DNA of 64,000 nt from Flaviramulus multivorans (GTDB taxonomy: Bacteria > Bacteroidota > Bacteroidia > Flavobacteriales > Flavobacteriaceae): contig NZ_JAKKDV010000007.1 in NCBI RefSeq assembly GCF_021728415.1, positions 1 through 64,000 on the forward strand. Reading direction: 5' to 3'. The notes under the pieces are model-generated. The model saw only the letters and a program-made list of their open reading frames with translations. It did not search any database and had not been told where the DNA came from. Within the stretch, counting starts at the first letter, position 1. The number at the start of each line of letters is the position of its first letter. This document shows positions 55,392-64,000 of this stretch, one piece after another. Both the position numbers and the translations under genes were made by a program.

Positions 55392-55628
55392 ATGCGTAAA
55401 TTAAAACTGATATGGGATTTTTATGGTCCTGATGCGAGTAAAATTGCTGAACACCATGAAATTCATTTAAAGGAATATATAAAATTAGAAAAACTAAATA
55501 TTTCTATAACAGGACACGAAGCGATAAATGATATACATTCTATTGCTTTTTTAGTAGTTGATGAAGACAAAATGAAACCCATAAGAGACGCCTTAAAACC
55601 GCATAGAGGTCAAGTTTATACTTCATAA
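55392..55628 (+). CDS. Small conserved protein of unknown function
   Basis: 78 residues, soluble and highly charged, starting MRKLKLIWDFYGPDASKIAEHH. The HHEIHLKEYI segment carries three His residues close together. I recognise it as a small conserved flavobacterial protein but cannot name a family or function. It stands alone, 225 bp from the divergent PpiC gene and 119 bp before the lipoprotein gene. Confidence 0.6.
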   Translation: MRKLKLIWDFYGPDASKIAEHHEIHLKEYIKLEKLNISITGHEAINDIHSIAFLVVDEDKMKPIRDALKPHRGQVYTS

Positions 55629-55747
55629 TTTGAATATTTGCCTATTTGACTTTGTAAAAAATTTCTACTACCTTCGTTTAACTGCTGATATAAACAATTA
55701 AAAAAGTTCATATAAAACATTGTAACACATTTAAAGACATCTTATCA

Positions 55748-56983
55748 ATGAAGAAAGTAATAAAAATTTTAATAATTTTAATTTCAGTAATTGCTTGTTC
55801 AGATGATGATTCGAAAAATAAGCAACAAACCGATGAATTTCCAACAGACATTACTCTATCTACTCTATCAGCAGAAATTGGAGATGTTTTGACAATAAAT
55901 GGTAATGGTTTTTCAGTAAATGAAATTTATATAGTAACTTTTACAAATAATATTATTGGAAATATAATAGAAACTAATAGCTCCTTTTTAAAAGTGGAAA
56001 TTCTAGAAAACACTGAATCTGGTGATATTTACTTAACTCTAAACAATCAAACTGAAATAATTGGTAACATTGAAATTGTTAATTCAAATAACTGTGAAAA
56101 ATTGGAAGATCTAATATTTACAGGAGATATAAACATTACGAATCAGGAAGAGTTAATAGCTTTTGGTAATGAAAAATATACTACTATTAATGGCAATCTC
56201 AATATTTCCGGAGTTAATGATTTATCCCCTATTTCACATTTAAGAGAAACAAAAGGTTTTGTTATAAAAAATACAAATTTAGAGAATCTTAATGGTTTGG
56301 ATTGCTTAAAAAGTACAGGCGGGAGGTATTTAAAAATCATTTCTAACCCTTTATTAAAAGATATTACTGGATTATCAAATATTGAATATACTGGATTATT
56401 AACAATTATTGATAATCAATCATTAATTAATACAAATGGAATTTCTAATATTAGAATAGGTAGTATTACAATTGAAAATAATAACTCCTTAATATCAATT
56501 AGTGAGTTTCCAGACGATTTAGAAAATATGCAAGATTGTTGGGGTTCTCAATGTGAGAAAAATATTATTATTAAAGATAATAGCTTGTTAATGAATATGG
56601 ATGGATTACTAAAAATTAAAACGTTATTTCTTAAATCGCTAATTATAGATAATAATGATTCGTTAACGAACCTAAATGGTTTATCTAATTTAGAAAATAT
56701 TAATCATCCCATAGATGGAGCTTCTACAGTTTCTATTGTCAATAATGACAATCTAACCAATCTAGATGGTTTTTCAAAGTTAGAATCTTTAATTTATTAT
56801 ACTTTTCCTGATTCCAATTTTGGTAAATTAGAAATAAAGAATAATATTAGTTTAACTAATTTTTGCGGATTTAAAAAATCTGCTAATTATACTAATTATT
56901 TTTATTTAAGGTATGATATCTCTGATAACGCCTATAATCCTACTTTTGAGCAAATAAAAACATCAGAAGGCTGCTCTAACTAA
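55748..56983 (+). CDS. Surface lipoprotein with IPT/TIG-like and leucine-rich (receptor L-like) repeats
   Basis: 411 residues. The lipobox SVIAC is followed by SDDDSKN, which fits the Bacteroidota lipoprotein export signal (Cys then S-D/E-rich), so exposure on the cell surface is expected. Residues about 35-110 look like an IPT/TIG Ig-like domain (VLTINGNGFSVNEIYIVTF). The remainder consists of leucine-rich units with the recurring phrase NLNGL/NLDGF and NNDSLTNL, typical of right-handed L-domain solenoids. It is more AT-rich and Asn-rich than its neighbours and is followed by an attC-like palindrome, suggesting it may be an acquired gene. Confidence 0.75.
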   Translation: MKKVIKILIILISVIACSDDDSKNKQQTDEFPTDITLSTLSAEIGDVLTINGNGFSVNEIYIVTFTNNIIGNIIETNSSFLKVEILENTESGDIYLTLNNQTEIIGNIEIVNSNNCEKLEDLIFTGDINITNQEELIAFGNEKYTTINGNLNISGVNDLSPISHLRETKGFVIKNTNLENLNGLDCLKSTGGRYLKIISNPLLKDITGLSNIEYTGLLTIIDNQSLINTNGISNIRIGSITIENNNSLISISEFPDDLENMQDCWGSQCEKNIIIKDNSLLMNMDGLLKIKTLFLKSLIIDNNDSLTNLNGLSNLENINHPIDGASTVSIVNNDNLTNLDGFSKLESLIYYTFPDSNFGKLEIKNNISLTNFCGFKKSANYTNYFYLRYDISDNAYNPTFEQIKTSEGCSN

Positions 56984-57040
56984 AAAAATTGTAGGAGACG
57001 ATTAATAGCGTTTGTAAAACGATGATAAATAAAAAAACAT

Positions 57041-57080
57041 GTTACAACACAGTATATAAAACATTGCTGGTGTTGTGCTA
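57041..57080. repeat. Imperfect palindrome with one extrahelical base, attC-like in shape
   Basis: ACAACACAG (57044-57052) pairs with CTGGTGTTGT (57067-57076) except for a single extra G, around a 14-nt loop. A 9-bp stem with one unpaired base next to GTTG/CAAC ends recalls integron attC sites. The core boxes do not fit the consensus fully (GTTGTGC against GTTRRRY), and no integrase was seen. The remaining non-coding DNA up to 57178 shows nothing else I can name. Confidence 0.3.
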
Positions 57081-57178
57081 AAACAAAGATCGTTGCACGT
57101 ATGCTACATCTGATTTCCCTTTGGAAAATCCCCGCACACAATCACGCATCTTTCCATGTAAATAAACGTTAAACGAAA

Positions 57179-57442
57179 TTACTTTTCTTTTTTAAAAACA
57201 TAGGTATAAAGCCACATTAGTGTAAAGGTTGGAATAACATCAAACCCAGGTAGTGCTTCTTCAACAAAAGTTACAACACCAGCAATTTTACCAGCCTTAC
57301 CCTTATAAAGTTTGGTCATTAACCACCCCGAAATTGGTGCCCATATAATATCTGAGAATTCTCCAATACCAGGAATTATAAAAGACACATAACCAAGAGC
57401 ATCTAAAACAATCCCAATTATTAATTTTTTGTATTTATTCAT
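57179..57442 (-). CDS. Small membrane protein of unknown function
   Basis: 87 residues with two or three hydrophobic stretches (about 8-30, 30-45 and 67-82) and a charged C-terminal end (YVFKKEK). MNKYKKLIIGIVLDALGYVSFIIPGIGEF resembles conserved short membrane proteins in Bacteroidota that I cannot assign to a function. It is 57 bp downstream of folE on the same strand and may be cotranscribed. Confidence 0.65.
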   Translation of the reverse strand: MNKYKKLIIGIVLDALGYVSFIIPGIGEFSDIIWAPISGWLMTKLYKGKAGKIAGVVTFVEEALPGFDVIPTFTLMWLYTYVFKKEK

Positions 57443-57499
57443 TAAGTAATTTTAATCACCTGTATATAAGCAAGAAACATACCATATTTTAAACAAAAG

Positions 57500-58087
57500 T
57501 TATTTTCCAATAAGCTTTAAAAATTCGTTTCTGGTTTCACTTTTTTCAAATTGTCCTCTAAACCCAGACGTTGTGGTTACAGAATTTTGTTTTTGCACAC
57601 CCCGCATCATCATACACATATGCGATGCTTCAATAACCACAGCAACACCCTGTGGTTTAAGCGTATCATTTATACAATCTAAAATCTGTTCTGTAAGACG
57701 TTCTTGTACTTGTAATCGTCGAGCAAAAACATCAACAATCCGTGGTAACTTACTTAGCCCTACTATATAACCATTCGGTATATAGGCTATATGTGCTTTA
57801 CCAAAAAATGGTAAAATATGATGTTCGCAAAGCGAGTATAGTTCTATATCCTTAACAATAACCATCTCGTTATACGACTCCTTGAACATAGCGCCTTTTA
57901 AGATTTCAACGGGGTCTTGATGATAGCCTTGAGTTAAAAATTGCATTGCTTTAGCAGCACGTTCGGGCGTTTTTAGAAGTCCATCACGCTTGGTGTTTTC
58001 CCCAAGGTCTTCAATAATATTTTTATACCTGTTTTTTACATCATCTGTAATCTGTATGTTGTATTCTTCTAATTTTTTATAAGGCAT
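57500..58087 (-). CDS. folE: GTP cyclohydrolase I
   Basis: 195 residues. It converts GTP to 7,8-dihydroneopterin triphosphate, the entry step to folate. The zinc ligands are in [22 protein letters not shown] (Cys and two His) and SHMCMMMRG (second Cys). [24 protein letters not shown] and [11 protein letters not shown] are further signatures. The length fits the FolE type I enzyme. The promoter lies in the 159-bp gap shared with the divergent DUF5916 gene. Confidence 0.97.
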   Translation of the reverse strand: MPYKKLEEYNIQITDDVKNRYKNIIEDLGENTKRDGLLKTPERAAKAMQFLTQGYHQDPVEILKGAMFKESYNEMVIVKDIELYSLCEHHILPFFGKAHIAYIPNGYIVGLSKLPRIVDVFARRLQVQERLTEQILDCINDTLKPQGVAVVIEASHMCMMMRGVQKQNSVTTTSGFRGQFEKSETRNEFLKLIGK

Positions 58088-58207
58088 CGTGTTTCTTTTA
58101 AAGCTTAAAAATAAGCATAATTACCGTTCCCATCAAAATAACCAAAACATTAACAAAATCTAAGTTTTTTTAACGTTTAGTTATGAATATCATTTTAAAA
58201 GCAATCT

Positions 58208-58215
58208 TAGATTTG
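58208..58215 (+). promoter_or_regulatory. -7 element of the DUF5916 gene promoter
   Basis: TAGATTTG matches TAnnTTTG, 82 bp before the preferred ATG at 58298. This placement supports the downstream start, since the alternative ATG at 58247 would give an unusually hydrophobic extra stretch before the signal peptide. Confidence 0.45.
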
Positions 58216-58297
58216 TAATACAAAACTGTAACGTTTTGTTTTTTCTATGGTCTTTTTTTTAAAGATTATAGTACTGTCATCAATCAAAAATCATCAA

Positions 58298-60733
58298 ATG
58301 AAAATACGCCACTACGTATTTATTGTCACTCTTTTTAGTATTTCATCAATACTGGCACAAGTAGAAAAAAAATCGCTTAAAATTGAAAAAACAAATACAC
58401 CGCCTAAAATAGATGGTATTTTAGATGATGGTGTTTGGGAAATCGCTGACGAAGCTAAAGACTTTACACAATTTAGGCCTGAAATGGGTGTTGTTGAAAA
58501 ACAGCATCAAAAAACCATTGTAAAAATGACTTATGATGACCAAGCCATATATATTGCAGCCTATCTAAAAGACAAACCAGAAGATATACAAAAGCAATTT
58601 ACTAGTAGAGATAATTTCGGGCAATCAGATTTTTTTGCAGTAGCTTTAAACCCCAATAATGATGCACAAAACGACACTATGTTTTTTGTTTTTAGCTCTG
58701 GAACCCAAGCTGATGCTACAGCTTCACCAAGTAACGGAGAGGATTTTGGATGGAATGCTGTTTGGGATAGTGCGGTTAAAATTGTTGATGATGGTTGGAT
58801 AGTTGAAATGAAAATACCTTATCGGGCTTTACGTTTTTCAAATGACGAAGTACAGACTTGGGGCTTACAATTTCATAGGCGTTTTAGAATTGATAATTCA
58901 CAATATTCATGGAACCCAATTGATCGTACTAAAGGTAATGTTGGTTTGTATCATGGAGAGCTTACTGGAATAAGAAATATTGAACCACCAACACGATTAA
59001 GTTTTTATCCTTTTACCTCGGTAATTTATGACAACATGGATACGCCTAATTATAATATTGGGATGGACGTAAAATATGGTATTACGGAAAATTTCACATT
59101 GGATGCGACTCTTATTCCCGATTTTAGTCAGGCAGCTTTTGATAATGTTAGGCTCAACTTAGGACCTTTTGAGCAAACATTTAATGAACAACGCCAGTTT
59201 TTTACTGAAGGTGTTGATCTTTTTAATAAGGGTAATTTATTTTTCTCCAGACGTATTGGTAGTAGCCCAACTGGGTCTCCGACAGTTAATGATAATGAAG
59301 AAGTTTCCGATTATCCATCAGAAGTAAAAACATTAAACGCTCTAAAAGTATCGGGTAGAACAAAAAAAGGCTTAGGAATTGGTTTTTTTAATGCTATAAC
59401 CGATGTTACAGAAGCTACTATTACCGATACCCTAACTGGCATATCACGAAAGGAAGTTGTAGAACCATTGGCTAACTACAATATTTTAGTAGTAGACCAA
59501 CAGTTTAATGGAAATTCATCTGTAAGTCTTATAAATACTAATGTAACTAGAGATGGACATTTTAGAGATGCCAATGTAACGGGGCTTTTAGCTGATATTT
59601 CTAATAAAAGAAATACCTATAACATTATTGGGCAAATAAAAATGAGTAATCTAAACTTAACAGAAGGTATTCAAACGGGTTTAAGTTCCCTTTTCTATAT
59701 TGGAAAATCTCACGGGAAATTTAGATATAGTTTTGATCATAGCTTTGCAAACGAAGGTTACGATATAAATGATTTAGGGCTAAATTTTAGAAATAATTAC
59801 AGCAATTTTGGGGTTGATGCCAGCTATCAAATTTTCGAACCTACTAAAAAATTAAACAATTTCTCAATAAATACTTATGTAAATTACAGGAGATTATACA
59901 AACCTGACACGTTTACGGGTGCCAATTTTGGAATTAATTTAAATGCGCAAACAAAAAAGTTGTTGTGGTATGGATTCAATATTAATTTTGAACCTGGTAA
60001 GCAATATGACTATTTTGAACCCAGAGATTTTGAAAACAAACGTTTTTTTATTTATGAAAATTTTGGATTTATTGGAGGGTGGTTTCAAACCAATTCTAAT
60101 AAAATGTTATCATTAGATTTTAATACTGGAAGCTTTGCCATATTTGATGGCGAAAGGGATTTATTTGGGTATAATTTTAATCTAGAACCAACGGTTCGAT
60201 TTAATGATAAGTTTAGAATATCTTATGAGTATTCCTATAGAAATAATAAAGGAAGTCGGGGGTTTGTAAATAATATAGGTAATGATATTATATTTGGGGA
60301 ACGCGACATAATATCGGTTGAAAACAGTTTTTCTGGAGCCTATAATTTTAATCCTTTTCATGCGCTTTCGCTAACACTAAGAAATTTTTGGAGTACCGTT
60401 ACGTACGATACGGGATTATTTAGTTTAGAACTAGATGGTACCTTAAGTAGAGAAGATGGTTACACAACAGATGATGTTGATAATCCAAATATTAACTTTA
60501 ATACCTGGAACTTTGATTTAAGATACTCATGGCAATTTGCCCCTGGAAGTCAGTTAACGGCACTATATAGAAACTCGCTGTTTAATTCTAATAATGCATC
60601 CAAAGATTCTTATTTTGATAGCTTAAATACCCTATTTGATAAACCTTTGCAGCATATCTTCTCTTTGAGATTGCAGTATTTTATAGATTACAACAATATT
60701 AAAGGTGCGTTTAAAAAGAAACCTACTTCATAA
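58298..60733 (+). CDS. DUF5916 protein with CBM9-like (DOMON) N-domain
   Basis: About 811 residues from the ATG at 58298 (MKIRHYVFIVTLFSISSILAQ, a clean signal peptide); an upstream in-frame ATG at 58247 adds 17 residues and is not preferred. Residues about 25-215 form a carbohydrate-binding family 9-like sandwich (PPKIDGILDDGVWEIADEAKDF, KMTYDDQAIYIAAYLKD, VDDGWIVEMKIPYRALRF). The C-terminal 580 residues are a DUF5916 beta-strand-rich region of alternating aromatic strands suggestive of an outer membrane barrel. Function unknown; a role in surface glycan handling is a guess from the N-domain. Confidence 0.88.
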   Translation: MKIRHYVFIVTLFSISSILAQVEKKSLKIEKTNTPPKIDGILDDGVWEIADEAKDFTQFRPEMGVVEKQHQKTIVKMTYDDQAIYIAAYLKDKPEDIQKQFTSRDNFGQSDFFAVALNPNNDAQNDTMFFVFSSGTQADATASPSNGEDFGWNAVWDSAVKIVDDGWIVEMKIPYRALRFSNDEVQTWGLQFHRRFRIDNSQYSWNPIDRTKGNVGLYHGELTGIRNIEPPTRLSFYPFTSVIYDNMDTPNYNIGMDVKYGITENFTLDATLIPDFSQAAFDNVRLNLGPFEQTFNEQRQFFTEGVDLFNKGNLFFSRRIGSSPTGSPTVNDNEEVSDYPSEVKTLNALKVSGRTKKGLGIGFFNAITDVTEATITDTLTGISRKEVVEPLANYNILVVDQQFNGNSSVSLINTNVTRDGHFRDANVTGLLADISNKRNTYNIIGQIKMSNLNLTEGIQTGLSSLFYIGKSHGKFRYSFDHSFANEGYDINDLGLNFRNNYSNFGVDASYQIFEPTKKLNNFSINTYVNYRRLYKPDTFTGANFGINLNAQTKKLLWYGFNINFEPGKQYDYFEPRDFENKRFFIYENFGFIGGWFQTNSNKMLSLDFNTGSFAIFDGERDLFGYNFNLEPTVRFNDKFRISYEYSYRNNKGSRGFVNNIGNDIIFGERDIISVENSFSGAYNFNPFHALSLTLRNFWSTVTYDTGLFSLELDGTLSREDGYTTDDVDNPNINFNTWNFDLRYSWQFAPGSQLTALYRNSLFNSNNASKDSYFDSLNTLFDKPLQHIFSLRLQYFIDYNNIKGAFKKKPTS

Positions 60734-60783
60734 TTGTGCATCACATCATAATGTAGTAAATTCACAGCTGTTATTTTTTATAA

Positions 60784-61446
60784 ATGATTCAAGCAAAAAA
60801 TATTCATAAATATTACGGCGATTTACAAGTTTTAAAAGGTGTTGATATTCACATCAAAAAGGGGGAAATCGTATCTATTGTTGGAGCATCTGGTGCTGGT
60901 AAAACAACGTTGCTTCAAATTTTAGGCACTTTAGACCGAGCCTCAAAAAAAGAAGAATTTGAATTAATTATCAATAATACCAACATAAACACGCTTGGTG
61001 ATAAAGCCTTAGCTAAATTTAGAAATGAACACATTGGTTTTATATTTCAATTTCATCAATTATTACCAGAATTTACGGCCTTGGAAAACGTTTGTTTACC
61101 AGCATTTATAAAAGGCACTAAAAAAAGTGATGCAGAAAATCGTGCCAAGGAGTTACTCGATTTTTTAGGGTTATCGCATCGTCATCATCACAAACCAAGT
61201 GAACTTTCTGGAGGAGAACAACAACGTGTAGCAGTTGCTAGAGCCCTGATTAATAATCCTGATTTAATTTTTGCTGATGAGCCTTCAGGCAATTTAGATA
61301 GCGAGTCGGCAGAGAATTTACATAATCTCTTTTTTAAACTGCGTGATGAGTTTGGTCAAACTTTCGTAATTGTAACACACAATGAAGAATTTGCAAATAT
61401 GGCCGATAGAAAATTAACCATGGTTGATGGAAATATAGTTTCTTGA
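60784..61446 (+). CDS. lolD: ABC transporter ATP-binding protein, LolD-like
   Basis: 220 residues. Walker [20 protein letters not shown]-loop [18 protein letters not shown], signature [15 protein letters not shown], Walker [17 protein letters not shown] and switch His VTHNEEFA are complete. The sequence pattern is that of LolD/MacB-type ATPases, which drive lipoprotein release from the inner membrane with LolC/E. No permease gene is adjacent, so the assignment rests on sequence similarity only. It follows the DUF5916 gene by 50 bp. Confidence 0.88.
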   Translation: MIQAKNIHKYYGDLQVLKGVDIHIKKGEIVSIVGASGAGKTTLLQILGTLDRASKKEEFELIINNTNINTLGDKALAKFRNEHIGFIFQFHQLLPEFTALENVCLPAFIKGTKKSDAENRAKELLDFLGLSHRHHHKPSELSGGEQQRVAVARALINNPDLIFADEPSGNLDSESAENLHNLFFKLRDEFGQTFVIVTHNEEFANMADRKLTMVDGNIVS

Positions 61447-61546
61447 TTTGATTCCTTTCAAAAAATTATTAATGTATTAATAATTAAAGTGTTAAAATTT
61501 TTCGTAAATTAGAAGGTATATTTTCGAACTCCTTAATTTTTTAACT

Positions 61547-62011
61547 ATGAGATTTTTCTTCACCACCGTATTAATAGCCCTTTTATTAGTTTCATGTAAA
61601 AATGATAAAGCATTAGAAAAAAAAGATGTTTCTCCAGAAAAAGAAAAGCATAGTCTAGTAGGCGTATGGAAAATGGTAGGTTATTATAACTACCAAGATA
61701 ATAAAGTATCGGATTCTTTTATGAGTAATGAAAGATACCAACAGATAAAGATTTATTCCCCTTCAAAAGTTATGTGGAGCCGTTTAAACAGAATTGACTC
61801 TACAGATTGGTTTGGGTATGGCGATTATAAAATTACAGATAGCACGCTAGTAGAATCACTTGTTTATGGTTCAAATACCATGAAACCTGCTATTGAAACT
61901 AATAATGTTTTCAGTTTTGAGCTTATTCTAAATGGAGATACATTTAGCCAAATTTCCATTGATGAAAATGGCGATCGTGTATTAGCCGAAAATTATATTA
62001 GAATAGAATAG
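61547..62011 (+). CDS. Small lipoprotein with lipocalin-like domain
   Basis: 154 residues with a lipobox (ALLLVSC, Cys at about residue 17) followed by KNDKAL, so without the acidic surface-export signal. After a Lys/Glu-rich linker, HSLVGVWKMVGYYNY and WFGYGDYKITDSTLVE resemble the first strands of lipocalin-like/DUF4488-type domains, which bind small hydrophobic ligands. Ligand unknown. The -7-like TATTTTCG is at 61519-61526. It is monocistronic as far as visible. Confidence 0.7.
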   Translation: MRFFFTTVLIALLLVSCKNDKALEKKDVSPEKEKHSLVGVWKMVGYYNYQDNKVSDSFMSNERYQQIKIYSPSKVMWSRLNRIDSTDWFGYGDYKITDSTLVESLVYGSNTMKPAIETNNVFSFELILNGDTFSQISIDENGDRVLAENYIRIE

Positions 62012-62029
62012 TTTACCCCAAAATAAAGG

Positions 62030-62058
62030 TTGTTATTTAAAAACTGTTGTTACTTTTG
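62030..62058 (+). promoter_or_regulatory. Promoter of the TIGR02757 gene
   Basis: TTG (62030-62032), an 18-bp spacer and TACTTTTG (62051-62058) form a good Bacteroidota promoter, about 19 bp before the TTG start codon. Confidence 0.6.
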
Positions 62059-62076
62059 TTGAGTAAAGCTCAATAA

Positions 62077-62850
62077 TTGACAAATATTAACGCTTCTGAA
62101 TTAAAGGATTTCCTCGATAGTAAGGTCGAACAATACAACAATCCAAAGTTTATTGAAAGTGACCCCATTCAAATACCTCATCAGTTTTCGATAAAAGAAG
62201 ACATAGAAATTGCTGGTTTTTTAACTGCAACTATCGCTTGGGGTAATCGCAAAAGTATTATTAATAATGCTAGCAAACTGATGTGTTTGCTTGACAATAC
62301 TCCTTATGATTTTGTGGTGAATCATCAAGAAAGCGATTTGGAAAAACTACTCCCTTTTGTTCACAGAACTTTTAATGGCGATGATTGCATTCAGTTTGTC
62401 AAGTGTCTAAAACATATCTATACGAATCATGGCGGACTTGAAAAACTATTCGCCAAAAACGCGGAAGAATATTCCCTTCAAAAATCCATATCAAAATTTA
62501 AAGCCACTTTTTTCGAAATTGAGCATTTACGACGCACACAAAAACATGTAAGTGATCCCTTTAAAAATTCAGCCGCTAAACGTATAAACATGTTTTTACG
62601 CTGGATGGTTAGAAATGATAAAACAGGCGTTGATTTCGGAATATGGAAAAGCCTCTCTCCCACTCAACTCTCTTGTCCTTTAGATGTGCATTCAGGAAAT
62701 GTAGCCAGAAAATTAGGTTTGTTAAAACGAAAACAAAATGACGCTAAAGCTCTATTAGAGCTTGATCAAAGCTTAAGAAAATTCGATAAAAACGATCCCG
62801 TAAAATATGATTTCGCTTTGTTTGGTTTAGGTGTTTTTGAAGGCTTTTAA
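62077..62850 (+). CDS. TIGR02757 family protein of unknown function
   Basis: 257 residues starting at TTG, supported by the short distance to a good promoter and by the absence of an in-frame ATG nearby. EIAGFLTATIAWGNRKSIINNASKLM, FVHRTFNGDDCIQFVKCLKHIY, FLRWMVRNDKTGVDFGIW and PLDVHSGNVARKLGLLKRKQNDAKAL fit this family, which is largely limited to Bacteroidota and some other lineages. The last part recalls helix-hairpin-helix DNA glycosylases, but no catalytic residue assignment is safe. Confidence 0.85.
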   Translation: MTNINASELKDFLDSKVEQYNNPKFIESDPIQIPHQFSIKEDIEIAGFLTATIAWGNRKSIINNASKLMCLLDNTPYDFVVNHQESDLEKLLPFVHRTFNGDDCIQFVKCLKHIYTNHGGLEKLFAKNAEEYSLQKSISKFKATFFEIEHLRRTQKHVSDPFKNSAAKRINMFLRWMVRNDKTGVDFGIWKSLSPTQLSCPLDVHSGNVARKLGLLKRKQNDAKALLELDQSLRKFDKNDPVKYDFALFGLGVFEGF

Positions 62851-62896
62851 CAGTTTCTTTTCATATATTTATAAATTATAAACTAACATTATTAAA

Positions 62897-64000
62897 ATGA
62901 AATATTATTTAGTTTTTCTTGTATCGTTATCTACTGTAATTGTGTTTTCACAAAAAAGAAAAATTCCTTTAGACACAACTGTTGTCACTAAACATAATAC
63001 CACTATTAAAGGGGTCAGTTTTTCATATACAGCAACCACTGGTACACAACCCGTTTGGAATACTAAAGATGAGCCAATAGCCACTTTATATTACACGTAT
63101 TATGAGCGAGACAATGTTAAAGATAGAGCTAACAGACCACTTATTATTTCCTTTAATGGTGGTCCAGGGTCAGCTTCTGTTTGGATGCACGTTGCATATA
63201 CCGGCCCTAAAATTTTAAACATTGATGATGAAGGTTACCCAGTGCAACCATATGGTGTTAAAAATAACCCAAACTCCATTTTGGATGTTGCCGATATTGT
63301 TTATGTAAATCCTGTAAATACTGCGTATTCAAGAATGGTTGAAGACAAAGATGGTAACCTGCCAAAGCGCGAAACCTTTTTTGGTATTAATGCCGATATC
63401 AAATACTTAGCAGAATGGATTAACACTTTTGTTTCAAGAAAAAATAGATGGGAATCCCCTAAATATATTATTGGTGAAAGTTACGGTGGCACTCGTGTTA
63501 TGGGTTTAGCTGAAGAGTTACAAAATAGTCAATGGATGTATTTAAATGGTGTCATTTTAGTATCTCCAGCCGATTATAAATTGTATAGTACGTCTCAACC
63601 CATATATTCTGCATTAAACTTACCTTATTATACCGCAGCCGCTTGGTATCAACAAGTTTTACCGGCTGAGTTACAGCAAAAAGATTTATTAGATATATTA
63701 CCAGAAGTTGAAGATTATACTATAAATAATGTCATGCCAGCCATTGCTAAAGGCGGATTTATATCTGACAGTGAAAGACAAAATGTAGCTGAAAAAATGG
63801 CTTATTATTCAGGATTGTCAAAAAAGTCTATTTTACAACATAACTTAGATATTCCTACCTCCTTTTTTTGGAAAGAATTATTACGTGATGAAACTGGACA
63901 TACTATTGGGCGTTTAGACTCTAGATATTTGGGCATCGATAAGACTGAAGCTGGTAACTCACCCGATTATAGCCCAGAATTAACCATGTGGAATCATGCC
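62897..64000 (+). CDS. S10 family serine carboxypeptidase (3' end outside window)
   Basis: The first 368 residues of a secreted peptidase; the stop lies beyond the window. The signal peptide is MKYYLVFLVSLSTVIVFSQ. PLIISFNGGPGSASVWMH is the oxyanion-loop signature of the serine carboxypeptidase family, and YIIGESYGGTRVMG holds the nucleophilic Ser in the GESYGG motif. The catalytic Asp and His should be in the missing C-terminal part. It is an extracytoplasmic exopeptidase by family; the substrate is unknown. Confidence 0.9.
   Translation, partial: MKYYLVFLVSLSTVIVFSQKRKIPLDTTVVTKHNTTIKGVSFSYTATTGTQPVWNTKDEPIATLYYTYYERDNVKDRANRPLIISFNGGPGSASVWMHVAYTGPKILNIDDEGYPVQPYGVKNNPNSILDVADIVYVNPVNTAYSRMVEDKDGNLPKRETFFGINADIKYLAEWINTFVSRKNRWESPKYIIGESYGGTRVMGLAEELQNSQWMYLNGVILVSPADYKLYSTSQPIYSALNLPYYTAAAWYQQVLPAELQQKDLLDILPEVEDYTINNVMPAIAKGGFISDSERQNVAEKMAYYSGLSKKSILQHNLDIPTSFFWKELLRDETGHTIGRLDSRYLGIDKTEAGNSPDYSPELTMWNHA

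Noticed and set aside
56984-57178. Possible insertion sequence or small gene between the lipoprotein gene and the 87-residue gene
   Set aside because: No transposase fragment, terminal repeat or convincing reading frame; only the palindrome at 57041 stood out.

Overview
This window is chromosomal DNA from a Bacteroidota bacterium, almost certainly a marine-type member of the family Flavobacteriaceae; the genus cannot be resolved by reading alone. The evidence is the low GC content, promoters with the Bacteroidota -7 element TAnnTTTG, several very large secreted proteins ending in type IX secretion (T9SS) sorting domains, an Oar-like TonB-dependent receptor, and lineage-typical proteins (OstA-like, DUF6495, TIGR02757, DUF5916, a CxxC-less Fur). 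Nearly all the sequence is coding. I saw no rRNA, tRNA, CRISPR array, integrase or insertion sequence.

Region 1 (1-16360) is a block of surface-protein genes on the + strand: the tail of a MopE-repeat protein, two paralogous LamG/T9SS giants (988-6966, 7150-10338) and a reprolysin-like metalloprotease with Ig-like repeats (10599-16034). They share whole modules (MAM-like, jelly-roll, LamG, T9SS tail). The block ends with a promoter-hairpin-terminator unit that has no gene (16142-16360).

Region 2 (16359-28005) is mainly housekeeping on the - strand: hisS, a DUF6495 gene, an Oar-like TonB receptor, the rpsF-rpsR-rplI operon, priA with a YihY/BrkB membrane protein, and nadC. An orphan LytTR response regulator (22928-23623) sits among them on the + strand.

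Region 3 (28125-43148) is mainly + strand: rlmH (stop codon overlapping that of the convergent hpf gene), rdgB, a long RelA/SpoT protein, a Fur-family regulator, purA, an OstA-like protein, a class III aminotransferase, a TPR protein, two tandem DUF368 (PopT-like) transporters, aroE and a DUF349 protein.

Region 4 (43155-55166) is on the - strand: a T9SS type B lectin-domain protein, mazG followed by a partial copy of its own 3' end, aconitase, moxR, and three consecutive SurA/PpiC-like periplasmic folding genes. Region 5 (55392-64000) is mixed: small unknowns, a surface lipoprotein, folE, a DUF5916 protein, a LolD-like ATPase, a lipocalin-like lipoprotein, a TIGR02757 protein and the start of an S10 serine carboxypeptidase cut by the window edge.

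The most interesting signal is regulatory. A short motif close to TTTYATCG recurs as direct repeats every 20-21 bp upstream of two T9SS giants, of the gene-less transcription unit, and in diverged form of the orphan LytTR regulator itself. In three of these four places it ends 0-2 bp before the -7 element. A 20-22 bp period is the known arrangement of LytTR binding sites. My inference is an autoregulated LytTR circuit controlling secreted adhesins and a possible small RNA.
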